Of a stretch of 64,000 nucleotides of DNA, positions 19,368-31,948 are shown in pieces; position 1 is the first letter of the stretch, and each line of letters starts with the position of its first letter. Made by a program: the position numbers and the translations under genes. Under the pieces are notes generated by a model. It was given only the letters and a program-made list of their open reading frames with translations. It had not been told where the DNA came from and searched no databases. The stretch comes from Shouchella clausii (lineage in GTDB: Bacteria; Bacillota; Bacilli; Bacillales; Bacillaceae_D): the NCBI RefSeq assembly GCF_002250115.1, contig NZ_CP019985.1, positions 124,001 through 188,000 on the forward strand, written 5' to 3'.

Positions 19368-20450
19368 TTACTTATCCCCCTTTTTCCGCTTCAGAAGCAT
19401 CAGGCGAACAACATAGCTTGAAGCGACAAAGAAAATAATCAGTGCAATGACGATGCTAATCAGTTCTGTCGGCACATTGGTTTGCTGGTTCATTGTCAAT
19501 GCGCCTGTTTTCAAGCCTCCGAATAAAAAGGCAGACAAGAACACGCCAAGCGCTGTATTGGTACCTAGTAGTGCAACGGCAATGCCTTCAAAACCAACGC
19601 CTGTAAAGCCTGAAAGAATGCTCATGTATCCAAAAGTTCCTAAGCCTTCTGCCGCTCCTGCCAGTCCGGCAAATGCGCCAGAAATAGCCATCGAAAGAAT
19701 AATATTGCGGCTAACATTCATTCCTGCATAAGTGGAAGCATTTGCATTTAAACCAACTGCGCGAAGCTCATAGCCCGCTGTCGTTTTCCATAAAAAGAAC
19801 CACATAAACAAACACGCGGCCACTGCGATTAAAAAGCCATAGTGCAGCCGTGAATATTCCGTAAGAGACTGAAAGAATGGCGAAGCCAATGAGGCAGAAG
19901 GATAAATGCTTTCTGTCCGCTCGCCAGGTATAAGCAAGTAAGTGCGAATGATCGCATTGGCGGTATACAATGCAATATAGTTCATCATAATGCTGACAAT
20001 GACTTCATGGACATGAAGCTTTGCTTTTAAGATGCCGGGAACAAGTGCCCACAGCGCCCCGGCTACCGCCGCAGCGGCAATAGAAAGTGGGAGGTGGATG
20101 GCCATCGGCGCTTCAAAAGCGGCTCCAACGTAAACAGAGGCAAGCCAACCGACAATCAGTTGCCCTTCCACGCCAATGTTAAACAGCCCTGTCCGGTAAG
20201 CAAATGCAACAGCGAGTCCCCCTAATATAAGCGGTGTCATCGTCCGAATCATTTCGCCAAAATAATAGCTGCTGCCAAAAATACCTGCTACCAATGCCCC
20301 ATACGCTTCAATCGGATTATGGCCCGTGATGACCATCACGATGGCGCCGACAAGCAGCCCGAGCAGGATGGCAAGAAGGGGAATGGCGACATGCATAGCT
20401 TTTCCGGCCAGCAATTTATTCAAGTTCACTTGCTTCCACTCCTTTTTCAC
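19368..20450 (-). CDS. nupP: nucleoside ABC transporter permease NupP
   Basis: 360 residues with about 9 membrane segments and the permease motif GLFNIGVEGQLIVGW near residue 92. It begins inside the end of nupO (35-nt overlap), with GGAGG 5 nt before the GTG at 20450; a second GTG at 20429, preceded by AAGGAG, is also possible. Overlap and spacing show translational coupling with nupO and nupQ. Confidence 0.88.
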   Translation of the reverse strand: MKKEWKQVNLNKLLAGKAMHVAIPLLAILLGLLVGAIVMVITGHNPIEAYGALVAGIFGSSYYFGEMIRTMTPLILGGLAVAFAYRTGLFNIGVEGQLIVGWLASVYVGAAFEAPMAIHLPLSIAAAAVAGALWALVPGILKAKLHVHEVIVSIMMNYIALYTANAIIRTYLLIPGERTESIYPSASLASPFFQSLTEYSRLHYGFLIAVAACLFMWFFLWKTTAGYELRAVGLNANASTYAGMNVSRNIILSMAISGAFAGLAGAAEGLGTFGYMSILSGFTGVGFEGIAVALLGTNTALGVFLSAFLFGGLKTGALTMNQQTNVPTELISIVIALIIFFVASSYVVRLMLLKRKKGDK

Positions 20451-21954
20451 GGCTGCCTCCAGCCATTAACAGGCCGAGCTCCTTTTCATTTGTTTGGTCG
20501 GCTTCCACGATATCGACAATCTGGCCTTTGTGGATCACGGCAATCCGGTCGCTCACGCTAAGAATTTCATCAAGTTCAAGGGACATGAGCAATACTGCTC
20601 TGCCTTTGTCACGTTCTTTCACAAGACGTTCATGGATCGTTTCAATCGCACCGACATCCAGACCTCTTGTTGGCTGTGCCGCAATCAACAGGTCTGGAGA
20701 ACGGTCTACTTCACGGGCAATAATCGCTTTTTGTTGGTTGCCCCCAGACAAGGCTCTTGCCGCCGTTTCAACAGAAGGCGTCCGTACATCGTAGTCTGCG
20801 ACTAATTCTTTTGATTTTGCCTTGATGGCTTCCGCGTTCAGCAGACCATTTCGCGAGTATGGCGCTTGGTAATACGTCTGCAGCACCATGTTTTCTTGAA
20901 CGCTGAAGTCAAGGACAAGGCCAAGTTTATGGCGGTCTTCAGGAATATGACCGACGCCCGCTTCCGTTACTTTGCGGGGGCTGAGATCAGCAACGTTTTG
21001 TCCGTTTAACCGAATTTCTCCTTTTTCTACCGGGAGCAAACCGGCAATCGCTGCGATTAACTCCGATTGGCCGTTCCCTTCAATGCCAGCAAGACCGACA
21101 ATCTCGCCGGCGCGAATTGTTAAATCAAGCTGTTGGACCATTTCCACGCCACGGCCGTCTTTGACATAAAGATTTTTTACTTCAAGTACAGTATCTTTTG
21201 GCACAGCCGGCGTTTTTTGTACATGGAAATTGACTTCACGGCCAACCATCATTTCTGCTAGCTCGGCTGTTGTCGCGCTTGCCACTTCGACGGTGCCAAT
21301 CCCGCGGCCGCGTCGAATGACGGTACAAACGTCGCAAATTTGTTTGATTTCTTTTAGCTTATGTGTAATTAAAATGATGGATTTGCCTTCTTCAGTCAGC
21401 TTTTTCATAATGTCCATCAATTCTTTGATTTCTTGGGGCGTCAGCACGGCCGTCGGTTCGTCAAAAATGAGGATGTCCGCGCCACGATACAGCGTTTTTA
21501 AAATTTCAATCCGTTGCTGCATGCCGACTGAAATATCTTTGACCAATGCATCAGGATCGACGGCAAGGCCATACTGGGCAGACAGGGCTGCAATTTCCTT
21601 GCTCGCTTTTTTCTTATTGATGCGGCCGCCTTTTGTCGGTTCCATGCCGAGAATGATATTTTCCGTAACCGTAAACGAATCAACGAGCATAAAGTGCTGA
21701 TGGACCATGCCAATTCCAAGTTTGCCAGCAACATTTGGGCTTGTGATCGCTACTTTTTCGCCCCGGACTTTGATTTCTCCTTGCTCTGGCTGATAAAGGC
21801 CAAACAAAATGTTCATTAGTGTCGACTTTCCAGCGCCATTTTCCCCTAAAAGGGCATGGATTTCCCCTTTTTTCAAGCGAAGATTGACGTTATCATTCGC
21901 TACAATGCCTGGGAATTCTTTGCGGATGCCGTTCATCTCAATGACATATTCCAT
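20416..21954 (-). CDS. nupO: nucleoside ABC transporter ATP-binding protein NupO
   Basis: 512 residues with two ABC cassettes, as usual for this family. The first has a canonical Walker A (GENGAGKST), the HQHF Q-loop and signature ISVGMQQRIEILK; the second has a modified P-loop (GIEGNGQSELIAAI) and the signature ALSGGNQQKAIIAREV. It energises the NupPQ channel on the cytoplasmic side. Encoded between nupN and nupP. Confidence 0.92.
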   Translation of the reverse strand: MEYVIEMNGIRKEFPGIVANDNVNLRLKKGEIHALLGENGAGKSTLMNILFGLYQPEQGEIKVRGEKVAITSPNVAGKLGIGMVHQHFMLVDSFTVTENIILGMEPTKGGRINKKKASKEIAALSAQYGLAVDPDALVKDISVGMQQRIEILKTLYRGADILIFDEPTAVLTPQEIKELMDIMKKLTEEGKSIILITHKLKEIKQICDVCTVIRRGRGIGTVEVASATTAELAEMMVGREVNFHVQKTPAVPKDTVLEVKNLYVKDGRGVEMVQQLDLTIRAGEIVGLAGIEGNGQSELIAAIAGLLPVEKGEIRLNGQNVADLSPRKVTEAGVGHIPEDRHKLGLVLDFSVQENMVLQTYYQAPYSRNGLLNAEAIKAKSKELVADYDVRTPSVETAARALSGGNQQKAIIAREVDRSPDLLIAAQPTRGLDVGAIETIHERLVKERDKGRAVLLMSLELDEILSVSDRIAVIHKGQIVDIVEADQTNEKELGLLMAGGSREKGVEASELE

Positions 21955-21989
21955 AGGATCAAACGCTCCTTTAATGAACTAAAAAGAAA

Positions 21990-22010
21990 GGCTAGTTTTT
22001 CACACTAGCC
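21990..22010 (-). terminator. intra-operon hairpin between nupN and nupO
   Basis: GGCTAGT/ACTAGCC (7-bp stem, 7-nt loop) followed on the minus strand by TTTCTTTTT. It lies between the binding-protein gene and the ATPase gene, a common arrangement that gives more binding protein than channel. Confidence 0.65.
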
Positions 22011-22024
22011 CATCTTGATTTCGT

Positions 22025-23119
22025 TTATCCGGCAAATTCATTAAACTCGTCATCGGTTTTTGGCACTTCCAGCTCACCGTCAAGAATTTGCTGCATGTAA
22101 TCGTCCATGCTTTCGATGATTTCAGGGCTTAAGTTATCGCCAGTCGTCGCGTAATCAATTCCATCATCTTCAATTCCGTATTCAAGGATTTCGCCACCAG
22201 GGAAGTTGCCGTCCATCGTTTGCTGTGTCACATCTTGGACCGCCGTATCAACACGTTTGATCATCGACGTAAGTGTAACGGATTGGTCGCCCTCATAGAC
22301 GCCTTCTTCATATTGGTCTTTATCAACGCCGATCGCCCATACTTGTTCGCCATTTTTGACACGGTTAATCGCTTCTGTAAACAGGCCGTTCCCTGTGTTC
22401 CCCGCTGAATGGTAAATGACATCTGCGCCTGTCGTATACATCGTGTTGGCAAGCTGCTGTCCTTTTTGCGGGTCAGTAAATACCTCCGCATATTGGACAA
22501 TCACTTCTGCATCAGGGTTCACCGCATGAACGCCTGCTTTAAAGCCGTTTTCAAACTTCTTAATTAACTCGCTTTCAACGCCGCCGATAAAGCCGACTTT
22601 ATTCGTTTCCGTTTGCAAGCCTGCCGCAACGCCCACTAAGAAGGAGCCTTCATGCTCTTTAAATGTAATATTTGCTACGTTGCTTAATGGATCGCCATTG
22701 TCATCTGTTACGACTGAGTCAATGATCGCTAATTGTGCATCTTCGTTTTGCTGCGCCACTGTTTTGACAGCATCCGCCATTAGAAAGCCGATCGCCCAGC
22801 TAATGTCCGTGTTTTCCCGTGTAAGAGCGCGCAAATTCGGTTCAAAGTCTTGGGCCGTGCTTGACTGTACGTAGTCATAGTTTTTGCCTTCTTCCAACCC
22901 GTTGGCTTCGCCAAACGCTTTCAAGCCTTCCCAAGAAAATTGGTTGAACGATTTATCGTCAATGCCACTAACGTCTGTTACCATTTTCGCAGTAAAATCC
23001 GAACTTTCTCCTCCACCTTCTGAACCCGCATTGTTTTCCGAACCATCGCCTTGTCCACAAGCACCTAGCACAACAACCGATGCGAGACCAACCGATAATG
23101 CCTTGATCCATTTTTTCAC
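22025..23119 (-). CDS. nupN: nucleoside-binding lipoprotein NupN (BMP family)
   Basis: 364 residues. Lipoprotein signal (lipidated Cys21 in VVLGACG) followed by a Med/PnrA-like periplasmic-binding fold: MVTDVSGIDDKSFNQFSWEGL at about residue 46, DKVGFIGG-type core (NKVGFIGGVES) and YHSAGNTGNGLFTEA near 240. It captures nucleosides outside the membrane for NupOPQ. GTG start at 23119 with AGGAGG 10 nt upstream. First gene of the operon. Confidence 0.9.
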   Translation of the reverse strand: MKKWIKALSVGLASVVVLGACGQGDGSENNAGSEGGGESSDFTAKMVTDVSGIDDKSFNQFSWEGLKAFGEANGLEEGKNYDYVQSSTAQDFEPNLRALTRENTDISWAIGFLMADAVKTVAQQNEDAQLAIIDSVVTDDNGDPLSNVANITFKEHEGSFLVGVAAGLQTETNKVGFIGGVESELIKKFENGFKAGVHAVNPDAEVIVQYAEVFTDPQKGQQLANTMYTTGADVIYHSAGNTGNGLFTEAINRVKNGEQVWAIGVDKDQYEEGVYEGDQSVTLTSMIKRVDTAVQDVTQQTMDGNFPGGEILEYGIEDDGIDYATTGDNLSPEIIESMDDYMQQILDGELEVPKTDDEFNEFAG

Positions 23120-23246
23120 GTGAGAATATCCTCCTATAATGACTTCCAGCTTCTGCTGAAAGCGTTTTTCTTCATGTGGCTCGGAATAACGGCAACGTCA
23201 TTCCTTTTTTGCCAGCAAACATACTATAGCATAAAATCATCGTATA

Positions 23247-23259
23247 AAAAACGAACATT
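23247..23259. promoter_or_regulatory. candidate single PurBox upstream of nupN
   Basis: AAAAACGAACATT matches the B. subtilis PurR box AWWWCCGAACWWT at 12 of 13 positions and lies upstream of a purine nucleoside transporter operon. PurR sites usually come as inverted pairs and I found only one, so this is weak. Confidence 0.3.
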
Positions 23260-23268
23260 TTTAGCATT

Positions 23269-24423
23269 TTAGTTGATAATGTGAATAAACGGCTCCCGGT
23301 CTGGATGATACGAGACAATGCTCTCGAGTGAACCGGAAAGCGCTGAAATGTTTACATCTACTGGTATGTTTTCATAGTATTCTTCGACTTGGCCGGCAAT
23401 GTATTGTGTTAAGGCGACAACTTCCGTCTTGCCTTTATATTGGATATTAACGTCAACATTGAGCTTTACCATTTGATTGTCTTCATAACGTGCTCTGCCA
23501 ACGACGCCGACATTATTTGCGAAGAAGGCTTGCACATCGGTACGGAATTGGGCAAAGCGGTCCGCATCGTCACGATGGTCTTCATTGGCTGCAGGTGAAG
23601 GGAAATGGACATGCTCTTGGTTAATATCTACCCAGTGAGGGTTTTCTCCTGGTTCAAATGTGCCTACTTTAAAAAAATGGCCCGCATTGACAGCATCCTT
23701 AGGCTGTTGGCTAAATAGCGCCACGACAATCGGCACGTCGCTCAAGTCTTCCTCCGAGTCGACGCCTTCACGCATCCGATTGACAATCGTTTCAGCAAAC
23801 TCCATTCCTTTTTCCTCTTGGACAGCAGCGCTGATCGGTACAGAATCTGACTTTCCGTCATGGGTAAATTCGTATTCGCTATATAGCGATAAACCGAGGG
23901 CCACACCGCCTGTTGAATAGTCGCCTTCATCATTTACATTCATGTAGTTTTGCTCGAGTACGTTCGCTAGCACCCAAGGGCTGTTTTTCTCTTGTTCCAT
24001 CGGGTCATCCCCTCCGCCCAAAGGTGGATTTAGCCCATTCGGATTTTCTTCTTCATCGTAGCGAAGCAACCATGACTTTACCGTATCGCGAGAAAGATGG
24101 GTGCCCTCCTGAAAAAAGTAATCGTTTGGATCGAACCGTTCTTTGGCAATGTCCTCCAGTCCCAGCTCAAGCCAATCCAAGTCTTTGCGGCTATAACCTA
24201 AATCAAGGCCATAGCCACGCGTTTGTCCATGCACATATGCCCCATCTTGCAGGACGCTTGCATAATAGTTCTCCTCTGACGGTACCGACGGGACAACGGT
24301 TAACGATTCATCCGCTTCCGAAACATCAGGCGTATTGGCTTCATCATCCTCTTCGCCGCCAAAGAAATTGCAGCCGGAGAGGAGAACAGCGCTTGCCAAA
24401 CCAAGTATCCCCACACGCTTCAT
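23269..24423 (-). CDS. CamS-family sex-pheromone lipoprotein (YerH)
   Basis: 384 residues. Lipoprotein signal with Cys18 in LLSGC, acidic linker, then the CamS domain. In enterococci and staphylococci CamS signal peptides are processed to pheromones; in bacilli the role is unknown. Directly downstream of ligA (16 nt), as in B. subtilis pcrB-pcrA-ligA-yerH, which supports the call. Confidence 0.85.
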   Translation of the reverse strand: MKRVGILGLASAVLLSGCNFFGGEEDDEANTPDVSEADESLTVVPSVPSEENYYASVLQDGAYVHGQTRGYGLDLGYSRKDLDWLELGLEDIAKERFDPNDYFFQEGTHLSRDTVKSWLLRYDEEENPNGLNPPLGGGDDPMEQEKNSPWVLANVLEQNYMNVNDEGDYSTGGVALGLSLYSEYEFTHDGKSDSVPISAAVQEEKGMEFAETIVNRMREGVDSEEDLSDVPIVVALFSQQPKDAVNAGHFFKVGTFEPGENPHWVDINQEHVHFPSPAANEDHRDDADRFAQFRTDVQAFFANNVGVVGRARYEDNQMVKLNVDVNIQYKGKTEVVALTQYIAGQVEEYYENIPVDVNISALSGSLESIVSYHPDREPFIHIIN

Positions 24424-24439
24424 CTTTCAATCCCCCTTG

Positions 24440-28727
<4,288 letters not shown>

Positions 28728-28730
28728 CGC

Positions 28731-29429
28731 CTACCTGCATTTATGTTCCTTGACGGCCTCCACCGTCTTAAGCGCTTCTTTAAGATTTTCATAAAGCCCA
28801 TTGCCGACAACGACAACATCAGCATATGCTGCTATCTCAGAGGCATCTGCTGCATTTTTTATCCCGCCTCCATAGATGAGCTTTGTCTTTTCCAATACTG
28901 CGCTTGCCCGTTTGACGACATCAATCGGACCTTTTTTGCCGCTGTATTCCAAATAGAAAAAAGGATAGCGGTACATATGCTCTGCCAGCCGTGCGTAAGC
29001 AACGACATCTTCTATATCCAAGTCAGTCTGGGCATTCGCATGTTTGGCCACTCGTGCTTCTCCATTTAAAACACAGTAGCCTTCCAACAGCAGTTCTTGC
29101 CAATTAATGAGTTCGCCATATTCTTTGACAGCCTGGTGATGGTGGCCAATGACCCAGCTAACATGTTGGCTGTTCATGACGGATGGAATCAAATAATAAT
29201 CGAACCCTGGCGTAATCGCTTCAAGGTCCGATACTTCAAGCGCACATGTCACTGGAAACCGGCGAATGCGAGCAAAAAGAGACAACGTGTTATCCAATGT
29301 GACATTGTCCGTTCCGCCAACAATAACCGCATCAGTGCCTGACTCGCAAACGGCTTCAAGCGCTTCATCGGTTATTTCCTTGTTTGGATCAAGTTTAAAA
29401 ACATGCGCCCATTCATCATAATTTTTCAT
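28731..29429 (-). CDS. pcrB: heptaprenylglyceryl phosphate synthase PcrB
   Basis: 232 residues with a TIM-barrel fold; sn-glycerol-1-phosphate binding segments FKLDPNKEIT near residue 10, YLEYSGKKGP near 160 and IYGGGIKNAADA near 190. Bacillales PcrB transfers a heptaprenyl chain to glycerol-1-phosphate to make an archaeal-type ether lipid precursor. First gene of pcrB-pcrA-ligA-camS; the start ATG at 29429 has only a weak site (AAGGCG). Confidence 0.95.
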   Translation of the reverse strand: MKNYDEWAHVFKLDPNKEITDEALEAVCESGTDAVIVGGTDNVTLDNTLSLFARIRRFPVTCALEVSDLEAITPGFDYYLIPSVMNSQHVSWVIGHHHQAVKEYGELINWQELLLEGYCVLNGEARVAKHANAQTDLDIEDVVAYARLAEHMYRYPFFYLEYSGKKGPIDVVKRASAVLEKTKLIYGGGIKNAADASEIAAYADVVVVGNGLYENLKEALKTVEAVKEHKCR

Positions 29430-29647
29430 GTTAAGCGCCTTAACCGCAGGCGCGCCCCTCCTTTATTGATAATCAACAAACACTTATCCTCTAAAAAATG
29501 CAAAACATACAAACCGGCATGCCACATACCGAGTATACGTACGTTCGTTCTGTCTGTCATTATAGCAAAGTTCCTACTCGTTGTCCCGTATCCATCTGTT
29601 GAAAAAATAAGGGATTTCGCTGAAAGTTGCCGCCTAGATGATTACAC

Positions 29648-29727
29648 AAAAAAAGACCTCCGCCCGTGAGGCGCAGGTTAAATGTAGGGGGTCTATATCG
29701 ACCAGACGTGTATCGTAGCACGTTATC
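29648..29727 (-). ncRNA. candidate Fur-controlled small RNA (FsrA-like in layout)
   Basis: A complete transcription unit with no coding frame: promoter TTGACA-17 bp-TATCAT (29759 to 29731) overlapped by a Fur box, a transcript of about 80 nt, and an intrinsic terminator. The terminator stem is ACCT-G-CGCC / GGCG-G-AGGT around TCACG (29656-29678), followed by seven T. Upstream of it are a C-rich single-stranded stretch (GACCCCCTACATTT) and possible small stems (ACGTG/CACGT, GGTC/GACC). B. subtilis FsrA is a Fur-repressed RNA of similar size with C-rich loops that silences iron-using proteins. Homology to FsrA was not tested; the analogy is inferred from layout. Confidence 0.65.
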
Positions 29728-29730
29728 TAA

Positions 29731-29759
29731 ATGATAACGAAAATCATTATCAATGTCAA
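29731..29759 (-). promoter_or_regulatory. sigma-A promoter overlapped by Fur box
   Basis: On the minus strand TTGACA (29754-29759) and TATCAT (29731-29736) have an ideal 17-bp spacer. The Fur-like 19-mer GATAACGAAAATCATTATC (29733-29751, 17 of 19 to consensus) covers the spacer and part of the -10 box. It points away from the siderophore genes, towards the small-RNA terminator. Confidence 0.75.
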
Positions 29760-29863
29760 CGAAAATTCGCTAAAAATATTGCTTCTTTCTGTTATGTATC
29801 GTTTTGCCCGCGCAATCCCTGTTCACCCGCTTCAACGAGCGGTTTGGTCGCCATTATTTATAA

Positions 29864-29896
29864 AGACAACCAGCACTATGCGAGTGCTGGTTGTCT
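29864..29896. terminator. 14-bp perfect hairpin, first of a duplicated pair
   Basis: AGACAACCAGCACT and AGTGCTGGTTGTCT pair perfectly around ATGCG. On the minus strand only TTT follows, so termination strength is uncertain. A nearly identical 29-nt copy (one mismatch) occurs at 30083-30111, on the other side of a dispersed repeat. Confidence 0.7.
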
Positions 29897-30057
29897 CAGA
29901 CTGTAGACAAACGCTCGCATACTTCGTCGTTTGCCTCACTCATCTGCTTTGAAACGGTCGTTTCATGCGCAAGAAAACCGTTGCTCATGAACCCACGTTC
30001 TATTCGCATCTTCCCTCGGCTGCACTCCTCGTCTGACAAGCGTTTTCTATCAGTCTG
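29897..30057. repeat. dispersed intergenic repeat, copy A
   Basis: 161 nt bounded by CAGACTG and CAGTCTG, with imperfect terminal inverted repeats of about 19 nt (14 matches). An internal stem CAAACG/CGTTTG lies near its left end. About 80 percent of it can be aligned by eye with copy B at 37400-37523, and its left part with copy C (62840) and copy D (39441). No open frame is conserved. It is flanked by two near-identical hairpins. Confidence 0.75.
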
Positions 30058-30082
30058 CCTGTTGTTGTGGCCAACACCAGGG

Positions 30083-30107
30083 AACCAGCACTATGCCAGT
30101 GCTGGTT
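30083..30107. terminator. second hairpin of the pair, overlapping the end of the ATPase gene
   Basis: AACCAGCACT and AGTGCTGGTT pair around ATGCC. The right arm is the last coding part of the siderophore ATPase gene and its stop codon (30091-30093) lies at the loop side of the stem, so the hairpin constrains the C-terminal residues QPALA. Confidence 0.7.
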
Positions 30108-30918
30108 GTCTTTCGTCCTGCTGCTGGTGTTGGTCTTTTAACAGATCATACGTCAAACAAACAGGTTTGCCTGTCCGTGGGTCCATGACGATGTTGGCAT
30201 CAATGTGGAAAACATCGCGGAGCACGTCTTGGCACATTACATCTGCTGGCGCGCCTTCTTTCATAATTTTCCCGGCGCGGATCGATACCATGTAATCGGC
30301 AAAGCGTGCTGCATGGTTTAAATCATGGATGACCATCACGATCGTACGCTGTTGTTCTTTGTTTAGTCGTTCCAATACTTGCAGCACTTCGAGTTGATGG
30401 GCCAAGTCCAAATAAGTCGTTGGCTCATCAAGCAAAAGAATATCCGTTTCTTGTGCAAGGGCCATTGCAATCCATACACGCTGGCGCTGGCCGCCAGAAA
30501 GGGCCTCGATTGGCCGGTCCGCGTATTCGCTCATATTGGTTTGTTCTAACGCCCAGTCGATCATGGAGCGGTCATGGTCCTTCAATTGGCCAAACCCGCG
30601 CTGATGAGGATAACGCCCATATGCAACCAGCTCAGAAACGGTTAGCCCGCTTGGCGCTTCAGGAGACTGTGGCAATACCGCCATCTTTTTGGCGATTTCT
30701 TTTGTTGACTGTTTATGAATCGATTTCCCGTCTAAATAAACGGCTCCTCTGGAAGCTTGGAGAATACGGGAAATCGTTTTTAAAATCGTCGATTTGCCAC
30801 AGCCGTTCGGCCCGACAATCGTCGTAATTTTTCCATCTGGAATTTGCAAATGCAAGTCATTGACAATCTCTCTTTTTTCATAAGCAATCGAAAGCTTTTC
30901 AGTCACTAAACGTGGCAT
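30091..30918 (-). CDS. ferric siderophore ABC transporter ATP-binding protein (FecE/YusV type)
   Basis: 275 residues. Walker A GPNGCGKST at about 36-44, Q-loop LPQSP, signature LSGGQRQRVWIAMALAQ near 140, Walker B DILLLDEPTTYLD and the H-loop VIHDLNHAARFA. Closest by eye to YusV-like ATPases that serve several siderophore permeases in bacilli. Third gene of the operon, 16 nt after the second permease. The last codons form one arm of a hairpin. Powers uptake of ferric siderophores. Confidence 0.92.
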   Translation of the reverse strand: MPRLVTEKLSIAYEKREIVNDLHLQIPDGKITTIVGPNGCGKSTILKTISRILQASRGAVYLDGKSIHKQSTKEIAKKMAVLPQSPEAPSGLTVSELVAYGRYPHQRGFGQLKDHDRSMIDWALEQTNMSEYADRPIEALSGGQRQRVWIAMALAQETDILLLDEPTTYLDLAHQLEVLQVLERLNKEQQRTIVMVIHDLNHAARFADYMVSIRAGKIMKEGAPADVMCQDVLRDVFHIDANIVMDPRTGKPVCLTYDLLKDQHQQQDERQPALA

Positions 30919-30934
30919 TGGACTTCCTCCTTGT

Positions 30935-31948
30935 TTATCGGGTTTTCATCAACAAATATAAAAAGTATGGCGCTCCAAGAATGGCAATCACAATGCCGAC
31001 TGGGATTTCCGAAGGAGCCAGGATGTTGCGTCCAATCATATCCGCAGTAAGCAAAATCAATGCCCCCATTAAGGCCGCAGCCGGGATAAGCACTTGGTGT
31101 TTCGGCCCGACGAGGCGACGTGCAATATGGGGAGCGACTAAACCTAAAAAGGAAATGCCACCGCCAACAGCTACGGACACAGCAGCAAGGCTAACAGCTA
31201 AGACAAGAAGCGTTCGCCGTTCTTTCTCTATCGGGACGCCTAATGACACCGCCGACTGAGTGCCGATTTGTAAAACATTTAGCGTTCTCGCTTTAAAAAG
31301 CGTAATCGGAATCAAAAGGATGATCCATGGCAAGACTGCCCATACGTGGGGCCACGTCGTTCCCCAAATGTTCCCTGTTAACCAAATCGTTGCCTGCATA
31401 AAATCATTCGGTTCCATCCGCAATTGAATCACGATCAGCAAGGCGCTAAATGCTGCATTTAAACCAATCCCCACCAACACTAACCGCACTGGCGTAATGC
31501 CTTTTTTCCAAGCCAGTATATAAATGAGGAAAGCAGCAAGCAGCGCACCGCTTAGCGCAAATAACGGCATCACCAAAAGGTTTGCACTGCCAAGGCCCGT
31601 TAAAGAACCTTGTACAAAAAAGATAAATAAGACAACAGCGAGGCCTGCACCTGTATTGATCCCCAAAATACCTGGATCAGCCAGTTCATTTTGGGAAATG
31701 CTTTGTAAAATCGCGCCAGAAACAGCAAGACCTGCGCCAACCAAAAGGGCTATTACCATTCGCGGCAAACGAAACTGAAACAGGACGAGCTCATCTCGGG
31801 CAGAGCCGTAGCCAAACAGCGTTTTCGCAACCGCATCGGGACTGATCCGAATCGCGCCTGTCTGTAAGCTGACTAAAAACACGACGACAATGGCCAAAAG
31901 CAGAATCGCCAGCACCGCGATTGGGCGTTTTTTCAATGCTTGCTTCAC
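30935..31948 (-). CDS. ferric siderophore ABC transporter permease (FecCD family, second)
   Basis: 337 residues, about 9-10 membrane segments, FecCD family: GAGLAVSGAILQSISQNELADPGILGINTGAG near residue 76 and GGGISFLGLVAPHIARRLVG near 263, the latter including the EAA-like loop that docks the ATPase. GTG start at 31948 with GGGAGG upstream overlaps the stop of the first permease gene by 4 nt. Substrate type (hydroxamate or catecholate) cannot be told. Confidence 0.92.
   Translation of the reverse strand: MKQALKKRPIAVLAILLLAIVVVFLVSLQTGAIRISPDAVAKTLFGYGSARDELVLFQFRLPRMVIALLVGAGLAVSGAILQSISQNELADPGILGINTGAGLAVVLFIFFVQGSLTGLGSANLLVMPLFALSGALLAAFLIYILAWKKGITPVRLVLVGIGLNAAFSALLIVIQLRMEPNDFMQATIWLTGNIWGTTWPHVWAVLPWIILLIPITLFKARTLNVLQIGTQSAVSLGVPIEKERRTLLVLAVSLAAVSVAVGGGISFLGLVAPHIARRLVGPKHQVLIPAAALMGALILLTADMIGRNILAPSEIPVGIVIAILGAPYFLYLLMKTR

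Noticed and set aside
29466-29478. TTGATAATCAA palindrome upstream of pcrB as a Fur box
   Set aside because: Only one half-site core is present; the real Fur-type 19-mer is 270 nt away and points elsewhere.
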